Part shown: in pieces, positions 17,413 through 26,120 of the stretch
Layout of the letters: each line of letters opens with the position of its first letter
Numbering within the stretch: position 1 is the first letter of the stretch
NCBI RefSeq assembly: GCF_039527675.1
Contig: NZ_BAAAKI010000010.1
Coordinates: 182,705-246,704, forward strand
From: Luteococcus sanguinis
GTDB taxonomy: Bacteria; Actinomycetota; Actinomycetes; Propionibacteriales; Propionibacteriaceae
Direction: 5' to 3'
Length of the DNA stretch: 64,000 bases
Program-made: the position numbers and the translations under genes
Notes under the pieces: model-generated
What the model saw: the letters and a program-made list of their open reading frames with translations, nothing else
Databases searched by the model: none
What the model was told of the DNA's origin: nothing

Positions 17413-18141
17413 TCAGTGTTGCCCGTAGACGTTCTGGTATCGATCGTAGAGGCGCGCCACCACGTCATCCTCAAGTGGCTGCACCGGGCACTCGGGGGTG
17501 GCGCCCGCACGCGCGATCTGCACCGTCCGGGCCACCTCCTCGACCATGACCGCGGCCTTCACCGCGTCCTTCGCGGTCCGCCCGATCGTGAACGGTCCGT
17601 GGTTGGCCATCAGCACGGCCGGGGACTTGTGCCCCCGCAGGGTCTCGACGATCCCGCGGCCGATCGAGTCGTCCCCGATCAGGGCGAGCGGGCCGACCGG
17701 TACGGGTCCGCCGAACTCGTCGCCCATCATCGTCAGCACGCAGGGAATCTCCTCCCGGCGCGCGGCGAAGGCCGTCGCGTAGGTGGAGTGGGTGTGCACC
17801 ACTCCCCCGACCTCGGCCATGTGTTCGTAGACATGGGCGTGGGCGGCGGTGTCGCTGGACGGGGTGAGCCGGTCGGGCGTCCCGTCGTCGATCTTGGTGC
17901 CCGTGAGGTCGCAGACGACCATCACCTGGGGTGACAGTTCGTCGTAGGTGACCCCGGAGGGCTTGATCACCATCAGGTCGGTGCCGATCTGGTCGGCGCA
18001 ACGCACCCGGGCGGAGACATTGCCGGCCGTCCACACGACCAGCCCCCAGCGCGGGAGTTCCGCGTGCAGGGCCGAGACCTCGGCCCTGCTCGCGGCCACC
18101 TGGGCCTGCACCTCGACGGGTAGTTCGTCGAGTACCAGCAT
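17413..18141 (-). CDS. araD: L-ribulose-5-phosphate 4-epimerase (class II aldolase family)
   Basis: A 242-residue zinc enzyme converting L-ribulose 5-phosphate to D-xylulose 5-phosphate. Typical motifs: VWTAGNVSARV, MVIKPSGVTYDEL, the metal histidines in AAHAHVYEH and VVHTHSTYATAFA, and MANHGPFTIG. The AraD branch is favoured over L-fuculose aldolase because it directly follows araB by 17 bases and precedes tkt. Substrate specificity within the class II aldolase family cannot be proved from sequence alone. Confidence 0.9.
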   Translation of the reverse strand: MLVLDELPVEVQAQVAASRAEVSALHAELPRWGLVVWTAGNVSARVRCADQIGTDLMVIKPSGVTYDELSPQVMVVCDLTGTKIDDGTPDRLTPSSDTAAHAHVYEHMAEVGGVVHTHSTYATAFAARREEIPCVLTMMGDEFGGPVPVGPLALIGDDSIGRGIVETLRGHKSPAVLMANHGPFTIGRTAKDAVKAAVMVEEVARTVQIARAGATPECPVQPLEDDVVARLYDRYQNVYGQH

Positions 18142-18158
18142 CTGTTTCTCCGTTCCGG

Positions 18159-19916
18159 TCAGGCAACCGGGTAGTAGTCCTTGCCGCCCTGCGCGATCTG
18201 CTCGTGGCTGGTGTCCAGGTCGGTGTAGCGGCCCTCATGGCGGGCCGCGCGGCGCTGGACGCCCGCACGACGCATGTCCTTGAGACGGTAGAGCAGGCTG
18301 CTGCCGCCACGGCCAAAGACGTCGTGCAGCAGGCTGTACTCGTAGAACAGCTTGTCGTACAGCGCGCTGGCCTCCGGGTTGGGCGTGTAGGCATTCTGCT
18401 GGCGGTCACCCATGGCCATCGAGGCGGCCTTGACGTCGGGGTAGATCCCGGCCGCGACGGCCGCGAAGACGGCAGATCCAAGCGCGCCGGGCTGGGTGGT
18501 CAGGCCCACCGAGATGGGCAGCTTGCAGACATCGGCGTACATCTGCATCAGGAACTTGTTCTTGATCAGACCGCCGGCGGCCACGATCTCGGTGATCTCG
18601 ACGCCGTTCTTGGCGAAGGTCTCGATGATCGTTCGGGCACCGAAGGCGGTCGCCTCCATCAGCGCGCGGTAGGTGTCCTCGGGACGGGTGCCGAGGGTCT
18701 GGCCGACGACGATCGCCGACAGGTTCGGGTCGTTGAGGATGGAACGGTTGCCGTTGTGCCAGTCCATGGCGACCAAGCCGTGCTCGCCGATCTCCTGGTC
18801 GGCTGCCAGACGGGTCAGCCAGTCGTGGATGCTGACGCCAGCAGCCTCGGCGTCGCGGTAGTAGTCCGCGTTGACCGAGGTGTTGACGAACCAGGCGAAG
18901 ATGTCGCCCACCGCGGTCTGTCCGCACTCGAAAGCCCACAGCCCGTCGACGATGCCTCCGTCGACGACGCCGAACATGCCCGGCACCTCCTTGAGCTCGT
19001 GGCCCAGCACGATGTGGCAGCTGGAGGTGCCCATGATGGCGGTCATCTGGCCCACCTCGACGGCCTGGACGGCGGCCGCAGTGACATGCGCGTCGATGTT
19101 GCCGACGGCGACGCTGATGCCCTCCGGGAGGCCCATCCAACCGGCGGCCTCAGCGGTCAGCTTGCCCGCCTCGGCACCCAGCGGCAGCACCTCGCCGGGC
19201 ATCTTCTCCTCGAAGACGCCACCGAAGTCGGGGTTGAGGGCCTCGAGGTACTCGCGGCTGGGGTACTTGCCGTCCTGGAAGTTGCGCTTGTAGCCCGAGT
19301 CACCCGCGGCGTAGACCTCGTTGCCGGTCATCCGGAAGGTGATCCAGTCCAGCGCGTTGAAGAAGCGCTCGGTGGCAGCGTAGACCTCGGGGTCCTTCTC
19401 GAGGGTCTCCAGCACCTTGGGCATCAGCATCTCGGCCGACAGGGTTCCGCCGTAACGGGCCAGCCAGCCCTCGCCGCGCTGCTTGGCCATCTCCACGATG
19501 CGGTCCGCCTGCTCGAAGGCGCCGTGGTGCTTCCACAGCTTCACGTAGGCGTGCGGACGGTTCTTGAACTCCGGCAGCTCGCACAGCGGCGTGCCGTCCG
19601 CCTTCGCGGCGACGACGGTGGCGGAGGTGAAGTCGATGCCGATACCGACGATCCGGCTGGGGTCGACCCCGGCATTCCTGACAGCCTCGGGCACCGCGGT
19701 CTGCAGCACCTCGATGTAGTCGGCGGGAACCTGCAGGGCAAAGTCCGGCGGGAGCGCCTGGCCGTCACCCGCGGTCAGACCGCGGTCCATCACCTGATGG
19801 GTGTACTCCTTGACGCCGTGGCCAAGCTCCTTGCCGTCGGCAACGCTCACCACCGCCGCGCGACCGGACAGGGTGCCGAAGTCGATACCTATGACGTACT
19901 TTTCCTCGTTGCTCAT
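18159..19916 (-). CDS. araB: Ribulokinase
   Basis: A 585-residue FGGY-family kinase that phosphorylates L-ribulose (and usually D-ribulose) at O5. The start MSNEEKYVIGIDFGTLSGRA carries the AraB-specific GTLSGR signature; TATVVAAKADGTPLCELPEF-type contacts, VGNIDAHVTAAAV and the ATP-site motif EIVAAGGLIKNKFLMQ follow. The ATG at 19916 has a strong RBS (GAAGGA) and gives a typical N-terminus. It is followed by araD and tkt. A second FGGY kinase gene is immediately upstream, so this operon can phosphorylate two different ketoses or polyols. No araA isomerase gene is in the window. Confidence 0.94.
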   Translation of the reverse strand: MSNEEKYVIGIDFGTLSGRAAVVSVADGKELGHGVKEYTHQVMDRGLTAGDGQALPPDFALQVPADYIEVLQTAVPEAVRNAGVDPSRIVGIGIDFTSATVVAAKADGTPLCELPEFKNRPHAYVKLWKHHGAFEQADRIVEMAKQRGEGWLARYGGTLSAEMLMPKVLETLEKDPEVYAATERFFNALDWITFRMTGNEVYAAGDSGYKRNFQDGKYPSREYLEALNPDFGGVFEEKMPGEVLPLGAEAGKLTAEAAGWMGLPEGISVAVGNIDAHVTAAAVQAVEVGQMTAIMGTSSCHIVLGHELKEVPGMFGVVDGGIVDGLWAFECGQTAVGDIFAWFVNTSVNADYYRDAEAAGVSIHDWLTRLAADQEIGEHGLVAMDWHNGNRSILNDPNLSAIVVGQTLGTRPEDTYRALMEATAFGARTIIETFAKNGVEITEIVAAGGLIKNKFLMQMYADVCKLPISVGLTTQPGALGSAVFAAVAAGIYPDVKAASMAMGDRQQNAYTPNPEASALYDKLFYEYSLLHDVFGRGGSSLLYRLKDMRRAGVQRRAARHEGRYTDLDTSHEQIAQGGKDYYPVA

Positions 19917-20029
19917 GTTCCTTCTCTTCCCCTTTGACGTCCTGTGTCTGGGAGTGGTGCGGGTCAGGGCTCCTGGTCTTCCAGCAGCCATCGGAGGCGA
20001 ACACTTCGTCCACCCACGGATTCAGGCTG

Positions 20030-21598
20030 TCACTTGGCCGACTCGTGGTCGACGACGGTGTGGGTCAGGCCCTGCATCTGCGGGTAGGACGCGCAGTACT
20101 GGTCAACGTAGAACTGGTACTCCTCGTGGCGCTCCTGGTTGGGCTCCAGACGATCGAGGGTGTGGACCATGTTCTTGGCGGCCTCCTGGATGTCGGGGTA
20201 GATCCCCGCACCGACGGCGGCCAGCATGCATGAGCCCAGGACGACGGCGTCACCGACCTCGGTGAGCGTGATCGGGACGCCGGTCACGTCGGCGTGCATC
20301 TGCATCCAGTCACGGCTCTTGGTCGAACCGCCACAGGCGACGATCTCGCTGACCTCGAAGCCTGCGTCGGTCATCGCGCGCAGGTTGTGGGCGGTGCCGT
20401 AACAGACGCTCTCCTGGATCGCGTGGTACATGTGCGCCGGGGTGTGCATCAGGGACAGTCCCCAGATGATTCCGCGCGCCTTCGAGTCGGTGTAGGGCGT
20501 CCGGTTGCCCTGGAAGTACTCGTTGATGATCAGGCCGTCGGAACCGATCGGGATGTCCTTGCTCTTGGCGTTGAGCAGGTCGTAGGCGTTCAGGCCGGTG
20601 GTGTCGGCCGCGATCTGGATGTCGGGGCAGAAGTTGTCCTTGAACCACTTCAGCACCGAGCCGGTCGACACCTGGCCGCCCTCGACCGTGTACTGGCCCT
20701 TCACGACGCCGTCAGTGTAGGAGCCGAAGAAGCCCTTGCCGTGGATCTCCTTGTCGCTCTGTCCGGTGATGACGTGGGACGAGCCCGTGATCAGCGCCAT
20801 CTTGCCGGGCTCGACGACACCGAGGCCGATCTGGCCAGCCCAAGCATCGGCGGGCCCCTGGGCGACGGGCGTTCCCGCGCGCAGACCCATCAGCTGGGCC
20901 GCGATGGTGCTCAGGCCGCCGACGGGCGTGCCCAGGTCGACGACCTTCTCGGGAATCTTGTCGAAGACGTCGCCGCAGCCGATGGTCTCGTAGAAGTCCG
21001 TGGGCCAGCCGCCCTCGTTGCCGTTGTAGTACATGCGCAGCGCGGCGGAGTTGATGTTGGTCGTCCACTCGCCGGTGAGCTTGAAGTTGATCCAGTCGGG
21101 GGCGTCGACGAGCTTGGTGGCCGCGTGGTAGGTCTCCGGCTCGTTCTCCTTCAGCCAGGCGGCCTTGAAGGGGTACCACTCCGCGGTGGCCGGGGCGGTG
21201 CCGTCGCCGTTGTACTTGCGGGCGACCGAGTTGGAGCCCTCGGCGCGGGCGGCCTGCTCGGTGGCGCGGACGTCCATCCACATGATCGCGGGGCGCAGCT
21301 CGTCCCCGCGATCGTTCATGGCGACGACGGTCATCGTCGTCGCGTCATAGCTGATGCCGGCGATCTCGTGCGGCTGGATGCCGGAGGCGGCCATCGCCTT
21401 GTGACAGCTGGCCTGCAGCGCCTGCCACCACTCCTCTGGGCTCTGCTCGGCCCAGCCCGGACGCGGGTGGGTGGTCTTGTAGGGGGTCGCCGCGAAGGTC
21501 ACGGGGCGGCCTTGGATGTCGAAGATGGCGACTCGGCAGCTCTCGGTGCCGTAGTCGATTCCCATCAGGTAGGGACCCTCGCTGGTGTTCTGGCTCAT
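20030..21598 (-). CDS. FGGY-family carbohydrate kinase, substrate unassigned
   Basis: A 522-residue kinase with the usual two actin-like domains: it starts near MGIDYGTESCRVAIFDIQG, continues THPRPGWAEQSPEEWW, and has the conserved IMWMDVRA and, in the C-terminal half, IVACGGSTKSRDWMQMHADV. The latter adenine-loop motif is typical of FGGY kinases. Residues IGLGVVEPGKMALITGSSH are also characteristic. Xylulose, ribulose, ribitol or a related polyol are possible substrates; the sequence does not decide. In the operon it comes between the NagD-like HAD gene and araB, with 113-167 base gaps that hold small hairpins. Confidence 0.88.
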   Translation of the reverse strand: MSQNTSEGPYLMGIDYGTESCRVAIFDIQGRPVTFAATPYKTTHPRPGWAEQSPEEWWQALQASCHKAMAASGIQPHEIAGISYDATTMTVVAMNDRGDELRPAIMWMDVRATEQAARAEGSNSVARKYNGDGTAPATAEWYPFKAAWLKENEPETYHAATKLVDAPDWINFKLTGEWTTNINSAALRMYYNGNEGGWPTDFYETIGCGDVFDKIPEKVVDLGTPVGGLSTIAAQLMGLRAGTPVAQGPADAWAGQIGLGVVEPGKMALITGSSHVITGQSDKEIHGKGFFGSYTDGVVKGQYTVEGGQVSTGSVLKWFKDNFCPDIQIAADTTGLNAYDLLNAKSKDIPIGSDGLIINEYFQGNRTPYTDSKARGIIWGLSLMHTPAHMYHAIQESVCYGTAHNLRAMTDAGFEVSEIVACGGSTKSRDWMQMHADVTGVPITLTEVGDAVVLGSCMLAAVGAGIYPDIQEAAKNMVHTLDRLEPNQERHEEYQFYVDQYCASYPQMQGLTHTVVDHESAK

Positions 21599-21638
21599 TG
21601 CGGTCGAACCTCCTATGACGCTTCTCTGCGTCCTCTAT

Positions 21639-21656
21639 CCGGGGCGATTACCCCGG
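21639..21656. terminator. Small hairpin within the pentulose operon
   Basis: Perfect six-base arms CCGGGG and CCCCGG around CGATTA, upstream of the FGGY kinase gene. It could attenuate or stabilise the polycistronic message. Short, so weakly supported. Confidence 0.35.
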
Positions 21657-21765
21657 TTCTGGGTGTGTTTGGGTAGGGCTGTGGTGCTTGAGGCAAAAAT
21701 TGGGGGGTGTTGTGGGGAAAGGACGATGTGGTCGGGGCTGGTCGTGCCCGACCCATCAACGGCGG

Positions 21766-22623
21766 TCAGCCGTCGTTCTCGGTCCAGCCCAGTTCGTCCC
21801 AGATCTGCTGCGGGATGAGCCGGTCGATGCGGTCCAGCACATAGCTCGGCTGGTGGGCGTCGTCCAGCACCGCGACGTCGTCCGCAGTGGCCTCACCCGT
21901 CAGCACCAGCGCAGACAGCATGTCTGTGTCGAGCGCCATCTGGATGTCGGTCTGCAGCCGGTCGCCGACCATGACGCAGTTCTCTGCCGTGACGTCCAGA
22001 CCGGCCAGCGCCTCGGTCAGCATCACCGGGGAGGGCTTGCCCAAGCTGACCTCGCACTTCGTGTTGGTGCAGGCCTCGATGGCGGCGGTGATCGCAGCGC
22101 AGTCGGGCTCCCCACGCCCACCCGGGAAGGGGCAGAAACGATCGGGGTTGGTCTGGATGAGGAAGGCGCGCTTGTGGAACCAGATCGCGTCGAAGGCGAT
22201 CTGCAGCTTGCGGTAGTCGAAGGTGCGGTCATAGGAGGCGACGACGATGTCGATGCGCTCAGGGTCTTCTGTCAGCTCGAAACCGGCCTTGGCCAGGGCT
22301 TTCTTCAACGGGTCCTCGCCGATGACGAAGAGCTTGGCGTCCGGGTGGTGTGCCTGGAGCCAGCGGGTGGTGGTGACGATGGTGTTGGCCACGTCCTTCA
22401 CGTCGGTCGGCAGCCCGAGCTTCTCGAGCTTGGCGACGTACTGGTCGGGGTCCTTGGTGGGGTTGTTGGACAGGAAGCGCACCGGGATGTCCCGGCGACG
22501 CAGTTCGTTGATCATCCGCGCTGCGCCGGGCAACAGGTGGTCGCCCAGGTAGATGGTGCCGTCCATGTCGAAGACATAGGCGTCATGCAGCTCTGTCGGA
22601 TTCACGATCACGTCGGTGGACAT
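21766..22623 (-). CDS. HAD-IIA sugar phosphatase, NagD-like
   Basis: A 285-residue HAD subfamily IIA protein. Motif I is AYVFDMDGTIYLGDHLLPGA; motif II FLSNNPTKDP; motif III Lys in VSLGKPSPVMLTEAL; motif IV CVMVGDRLQTDIQMA. The C2B cap (about residues 90-200) contains DRTFDYRKLQIAF and NPDRFCPFPGG, as in NagD and p-nitrophenyl phosphatases. In a pentulose operon it may dephosphorylate surplus or dead-end sugar phosphates; that is inference. It starts with ATG at 22623, 29 bases after the membrane protein gene. Confidence 0.88.
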   Translation of the reverse strand: MSTDVIVNPTELHDAYVFDMDGTIYLGDHLLPGAARMINELRRRDIPVRFLSNNPTKDPDQYVAKLEKLGLPTDVKDVANTIVTTTRWLQAHHPDAKLFVIGEDPLKKALAKAGFELTEDPERIDIVVASYDRTFDYRKLQIAFDAIWFHKRAFLIQTNPDRFCPFPGGRGEPDCAAITAAIEACTNTKCEVSLGKPSPVMLTEALAGLDVTAENCVMVGDRLQTDIQMALDTDMLSALVLTGEATADDVAVLDDAHQPSYVLDRIDRLIPQQIWDELGWTENDG

Positions 22624-22652
22624 CCCGGTGCTCCTGTGGGTGTTCGGGTCGG

Positions 22653-23669
22653 TCAGGACAGCAGGGCCGCAAGGCCGACGACGACGGTGTTCATGATCCA
22701 GATGGCCGAGGCCGGCGGATCGACGTGGGTCGTGCCGCGGTCGTACCAAACACGAGCGAAGAACTCACCCAGCCAGCCAGACAGGATGCCGAAGAGGGCA
22801 CCGATCAGGATGGCGATCGCGGCCTTGGTCCAGTCGCCCGAGCCCCAGGTGCCGTTCCAGTCGAAGTTCGCGCCCGCGATCACGGGCAGGAACATCACGC
22901 CAGCCAGGCCGCCAATGTTGGTGATGTGGTGCTGGACGGGCATGTTGAAGCCCATGATCAGGAACAGGATGATGATGGCCGAGATCGCGAAGGGGAAGCT
23001 GTTGGCCAGGCCGGCGGCGCCGGGGACGAAGTGGCCCAGCATGATCGCGGCACCGGCGGCGAAGGCGCCGAAGAAGCCGCCCAGACCGACGAGGTAGCCG
23101 AACTTCTCCTGCCAGGGCAGCCACTGGCTCTCGGGCGTGGGGGCGATCTTGCCCATGAAGCCCGAGGCGTTGTTGTACTTCTCAGGGTTGAGGATCGAGC
23201 CGGAGCCGGTCTTGGAGCCGAAGAGCACGCGGGCGACCAGGGCCGAGACGACGACGGTCAAGGCGACCGAGTCGGTGTGCTTGCCGAACCACGGGATGTA
23301 GCTGACGCCGATCTGGAAGAGGTAGCCGAACATGCCGAACAGGGCGCCGACGAGCAGGACGTCGAGCTTGCCGATTCCGGCCAGCGGGGAGTTGATGTCC
23401 TTGGCGGACTCGAGGTAGCCCTTCTTCCACGCGTAGGCGGCGGCAGCGGCGCCGCCCGCGAACATCACGTACGGGCCGGCGAACGGGCCGAACGCGAGGT
23501 AGTCGAAGCCGATGGTGGTGCCGACGCCGGCGAACAGGCCCCACGCCACAAGCACGTTGAAGCCGGTCAGGACGAAGGCGAAGTTGCCACCGATGGCAGC
23601 TCCGACGAAGCCACCCGCCAGCGAGGCCAGCAGGCCCAGCAGGAAGATGCCGAATGATGCTGTGAACAT
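22653..23669 (-). CDS. Uncharacterised multi-spanning membrane protein of the pentulose operon (candidate transporter)
   Basis: A 338-residue, very hydrophobic protein with about nine to ten helices, many Gly/Ala-rich (SLAGGFVGAAIGGNFAFVL, GGFFGAFAAGAAIMLGHF, AIAILIGALFGILSGWLGEF). Possible polar functional segments are FNMPVQHHITNIGG and the hydrophilic loop NPEKYNNASGFMGKI. I recognise no characterised family; it may belong to an uncharacterised DUF permease group found next to sugar kinases (recollection, not verified). It is the only membrane gene among seven catabolic genes, which makes uptake of a pentitol or pentose the best guess. No ABC, PTS or MFS signature is present. Confidence 0.8.
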   Translation of the reverse strand: MFTASFGIFLLGLLASLAGGFVGAAIGGNFAFVLTGFNVLVAWGLFAGVGTTIGFDYLAFGPFAGPYVMFAGGAAAAAYAWKKGYLESAKDINSPLAGIGKLDVLLVGALFGMFGYLFQIGVSYIPWFGKHTDSVALTVVVSALVARVLFGSKTGSGSILNPEKYNNASGFMGKIAPTPESQWLPWQEKFGYLVGLGGFFGAFAAGAAIMLGHFVPGAAGLANSFPFAISAIIILFLIMGFNMPVQHHITNIGGLAGVMFLPVIAGANFDWNGTWGSGDWTKAAIAILIGALFGILSGWLGEFFARVWYDRGTTHVDPPASAIWIMNTVVVGLAALLS

Positions 23670-23784
23670 CCTTGTTCCTTATGTCTCAGCCGCCGTGGCG
23701 GCAAGTGGTCGTACTCCCCGGGGATCGGGGAAGTCGTGTGTTTCGTTGCGGGTTCTGGTGATGCTGGAAGTGCGCTGGGCCGGG

Positions 23785-24273
23785 TCAGCAGCCCCTGGCT
23801 TCGCCACTCCCGGCGCCGAGCTCGGCCTCGTAGGCGCTGATCGCGTCAACCTTGGGCGCCGAGGCCGACGAGGAGTCGAAGGTGTAGTCGAAGAACTCCT
23901 TGGCCAGACGGCGGGCCAGATGGAGGCCGATCACGCGCTGGCCGAGGCACAGCACCTGCGCGTCGTTGGAGAGCACGAGACGCTCGACGGAGAAGGAGTC
24001 GTGCGCCGTGCAGGCACGGATCCCGGGGACCTTGTTGGCCGAGATGGCCATGCCCATCCCGGTGCCGCAGACGAGGATCGCTCGGTCGGCGCGGCCCTCG
24101 GCGACCTCCTTGGCGACCTTGACGCCGACGTGGGGGTAGTCGACGTCCTCACCCGGCGCCACGCCCAGGTCGATGACCTCGTCGATGCGCTCGTCGGCCT
24201 TGAGGTCGGCCTTGATGGCCTCCTTGTAGTCGACACCCGCGATGTCGGCACCAATCGCGACACGAAATCCCAT
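23785..24273 (-). CDS. RpiB/LacAB-family sugar-phosphate isomerase
   Basis: A 162-residue aldose-ketose isomerase of the RpiB family: IGADIAGVDYKEAIKADL, then the catalytic loop VCGTGMGMAISANKVPGIRA and SNDAQVLCLGQRVIG. RpiB converts ribulose 5-phosphate to ribose 5-phosphate; close relatives act on allose, galactose, or erythrulose phosphates, so the true substrate is open. The tail beyond about 145 is longer than usual and Ser/Ala-rich. It is the first gene of the operon; a good -35 element and a palindrome lie upstream. RBS AAAGGAG precedes the ATG. Confidence 0.9.
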   Translation of the reverse strand: MGFRVAIGADIAGVDYKEAIKADLKADERIDEVIDLGVAPGEDVDYPHVGVKVAKEVAEGRADRAILVCGTGMGMAISANKVPGIRACTAHDSFSVERLVLSNDAQVLCLGQRVIGLHLARRLAKEFFDYTFDSSSASAPKVDAISAYEAELGAGSGEARGC

Positions 24274-24324
24274 GTCGGTCTCCTTTCGGCTGCACTGCCT
24301 GCGTCGGAACTTCCGTGTTCTTGC

Positions 24325-24352
24325 CCGCCGAAACTACCGGCGGTCTTGTCAA
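24325..24352 (-). promoter_or_regulatory. Candidate promoter and operator of the pentulose operon
   Basis: On the minus strand a consensus -35 TTGACA (24352-24347) is followed at once by the perfect inverted repeat CCGCCG-GTAGTTT-CGGCGG (24343-24325). The palindrome would occupy the spacer of the promoter, a good site for a repressor, about 52-79 bases before the rpiB-like start. I see no clear -10 element, and no regulator gene is in the operon. Confidence 0.5.
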
Positions 24353-24452
24353 AATCACCGTGGTTCGTGTGACTTTGCACGGGGGAGGAGTCCAGGCTGC
24401 CGATGGGTAACCTGGGGTGGCTCCTGCCCTAACGGAACGCTAGTTGGCGGCC

Positions 24453-24470
24453 GTTGCGATGTCGCGCAAC
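24453..24470. promoter_or_regulatory. Perfect 6-bp inverted repeat upstream of the pentulose operon
   Basis: GTTGCG-ATGTCG-CGCAAC, a compact palindrome about 180 bases before the first gene of the operon. It could be a second regulator site. The 388-base stretch 24274-24661 holds no credible gene; apart from this and the promoter palindrome I see no other structured element. Confidence 0.35.
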
Positions 24471-24661
24471 CAGCGACGCTTGCACACCCGTGCTGGAATC
24501 GGCTCAGCCCGTGATCGATCCGTGCAGGCGTTTGGAAGCCATCAGTTGGGAGCCACCAGCAGTGCACGCCATGGACATCGAGCCCCGCCGAATGACGTAC
24601 TCCCCCACCTGCCGCTGACGTGCGCGCTGCGCCGCCTGGCTGCCGCGGCCCGGGCGGGCTG

Positions 24662-26002
24662 TCACGCGAGTTCCTCGCGGCGGCGTTCGGGCAGGAAGAG
24701 GGCGGCCACTGCCGCGACGCCGAAGGCGACGCAGAAGAGGGTGAACACGGCGGTCGTCCCGCCGAAACCGAGCAGGGAGGGGACGAGCAGCGGGGCGATG
24801 ATCGACGCGATCCGGCCGAAGGCGGCGGCCGCGCCTGTCCCCCGGCCCCGAATCCCAGTCGGGTAGACCTCCGGACCGATGGCGTACAGGGCACCCCAGG
24901 CGCCCAGGTTGAAGAAGCTCAGCGCGCAGCCGGCAGCCAGGATGGTGGCCGGACGATCGGCAGCACCGTAGGCGAGCGCGGCGGCAGCGGACCCGACCAG
25001 GAAGGTGGCGAGGGTTGGGCGACGTCCCCAGGCCTCGATCAGCCAGGCGGCCACCGCGTAACCGGGCAGCTGGGCCAGCGTCATCACCAGCGTGAACTCG
25101 AACGACTTCGTGAGCGCGAAACCCTGCGCGACGAGCAGGGACGGGATCCAGATGAAGGCCCCGTAGTAGGACAGGTTGATCCCGAACCAGACCAGCCACA
25201 GGGCTGCGGTGCGACCGCGCAGGGCGGGAGACCACAAGGAGTCCTGTCCGGCGGGCGGTGGTTCGGGCAGCGGCGAGACCACGGTGGGGGCGGCAACGCC
25301 GGACGCCGCCTCGAAGACCCGCGTGGAACGTTCGGCCTCATCGAGTCGCCCGGCCTTCTCCAGGTAGCGCACCGATTCGGGAAGCCCCAGCCGAACCACC
25401 GCCGCGTACAGCGTCGGCACCACGCCGACGGCAAGCGCCCAACGCCAGCCATTGTGCGAGGCCGGGATGACGAGGTAGGCCAGCAGTGCCGCCATGATCC
25501 AGCCCAGCGCCCAGAAGGCCTCCAGCAGCACCACCATCCGGCCCCGGATCCGGGCCGGGGCGAACTCGCTGACCAGCGTCGAGGCCACCGGGAGTTCCGC
25601 TCCCAGGCCCAGACCGACGACGAAGCGCAGCGCCATCAGCATCGCCACCGAGGTGGACAGCGCCGACGCACCGGTGGCCAGGCCGTAGACGAGCAGGGTC
25701 AACGCGAAGACCTGGCGGCGGCCGATCCGATCGGCCAGCAGGCCGCCCAGCGAGGCGCCGATGGCCATGCCGACGAAGCCGATCGAACCGATCCACTTGG
25801 TGCTGTCGGGGGTGAGGTGCCACTGTTGCGCGATCGCAGCCATCACGAAGGAGATGAGCCCGACGTCCATCGCGTCCAAGGCCCAGCCGACGCCCGAACC
25901 GACCAGCAGCCGACGGTGCGCACCGTTGAACGGCAACCGGTCCAACCGATCGGCGCGGCTCAGCGCAGGGGCCTGGGCTGGGTTCTCGGGGGTCAACGCC
26001 AT
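24662..26002 (-). CDS. MFS transporter, sugar-porter/metabolite-H+ symporter type (NiaP-like)
   Basis: A 446-residue, 12-helix carrier. GWALDAMDVGLISFVMAAIA in helix 1 is typical of the NiaP and aromatic-acid symporter branch. MFS signature loops are GLLADRIGRRQVFALTLL and VSEFAPARIRGRMVVLLEAFWALGW; IGPEVYPTGIRGRGTG is the sugar-porter type repeat in the C-half. Substrate could be nicotinate or another organic acid or sugar; the sequence does not decide. It is divergent from the GNAT gene. The 388-base gap downstream before the pentulose operon argues against cotranscription. Confidence 0.87.
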   Translation of the reverse strand: MALTPENPAQAPALSRADRLDRLPFNGAHRRLLVGSGVGWALDAMDVGLISFVMAAIAQQWHLTPDSTKWIGSIGFVGMAIGASLGGLLADRIGRRQVFALTLLVYGLATGASALSTSVAMLMALRFVVGLGLGAELPVASTLVSEFAPARIRGRMVVLLEAFWALGWIMAALLAYLVIPASHNGWRWALAVGVVPTLYAAVVRLGLPESVRYLEKAGRLDEAERSTRVFEAASGVAAPTVVSPLPEPPPAGQDSLWSPALRGRTAALWLVWFGINLSYYGAFIWIPSLLVAQGFALTKSFEFTLVMTLAQLPGYAVAAWLIEAWGRRPTLATFLVGSAAAALAYGAADRPATILAAGCALSFFNLGAWGALYAIGPEVYPTGIRGRGTGAAAAFGRIASIIAPLLVPSLLGFGGTTAVFTLFCVAFGVAAVAALFLPERRREELA

Positions 26003-26120
26003 CGCCGTCCTCGCACTGTCTCGTAGATGCTTCGCCTGACACCGTATGTGCTGGTCACGCCGGGGGTCCACCACGTGGGGCAAGCCCTGCGCGCCCCCAC
26101 GTCTCCATAGGCTGGTGGCC

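Noticed and set aside
18204..19937. 577-codon plus-strand open frame opposite araB
   Set aside because: Low-complexity GC-rich antisense artefact of high-GC DNA; araB is clearly the gene.
20294..21676. 460-codon plus-strand open frame opposite the FGGY kinase
   Set aside because: Antisense to a well-supported kinase, with Val/Gly/Leu bias typical of shadows.
24274..24661. Riboswitch leader before the pentulose operon
   Set aside because: Only simple palindromes and a G-rich stretch were seen; no known riboswitch core recognised.
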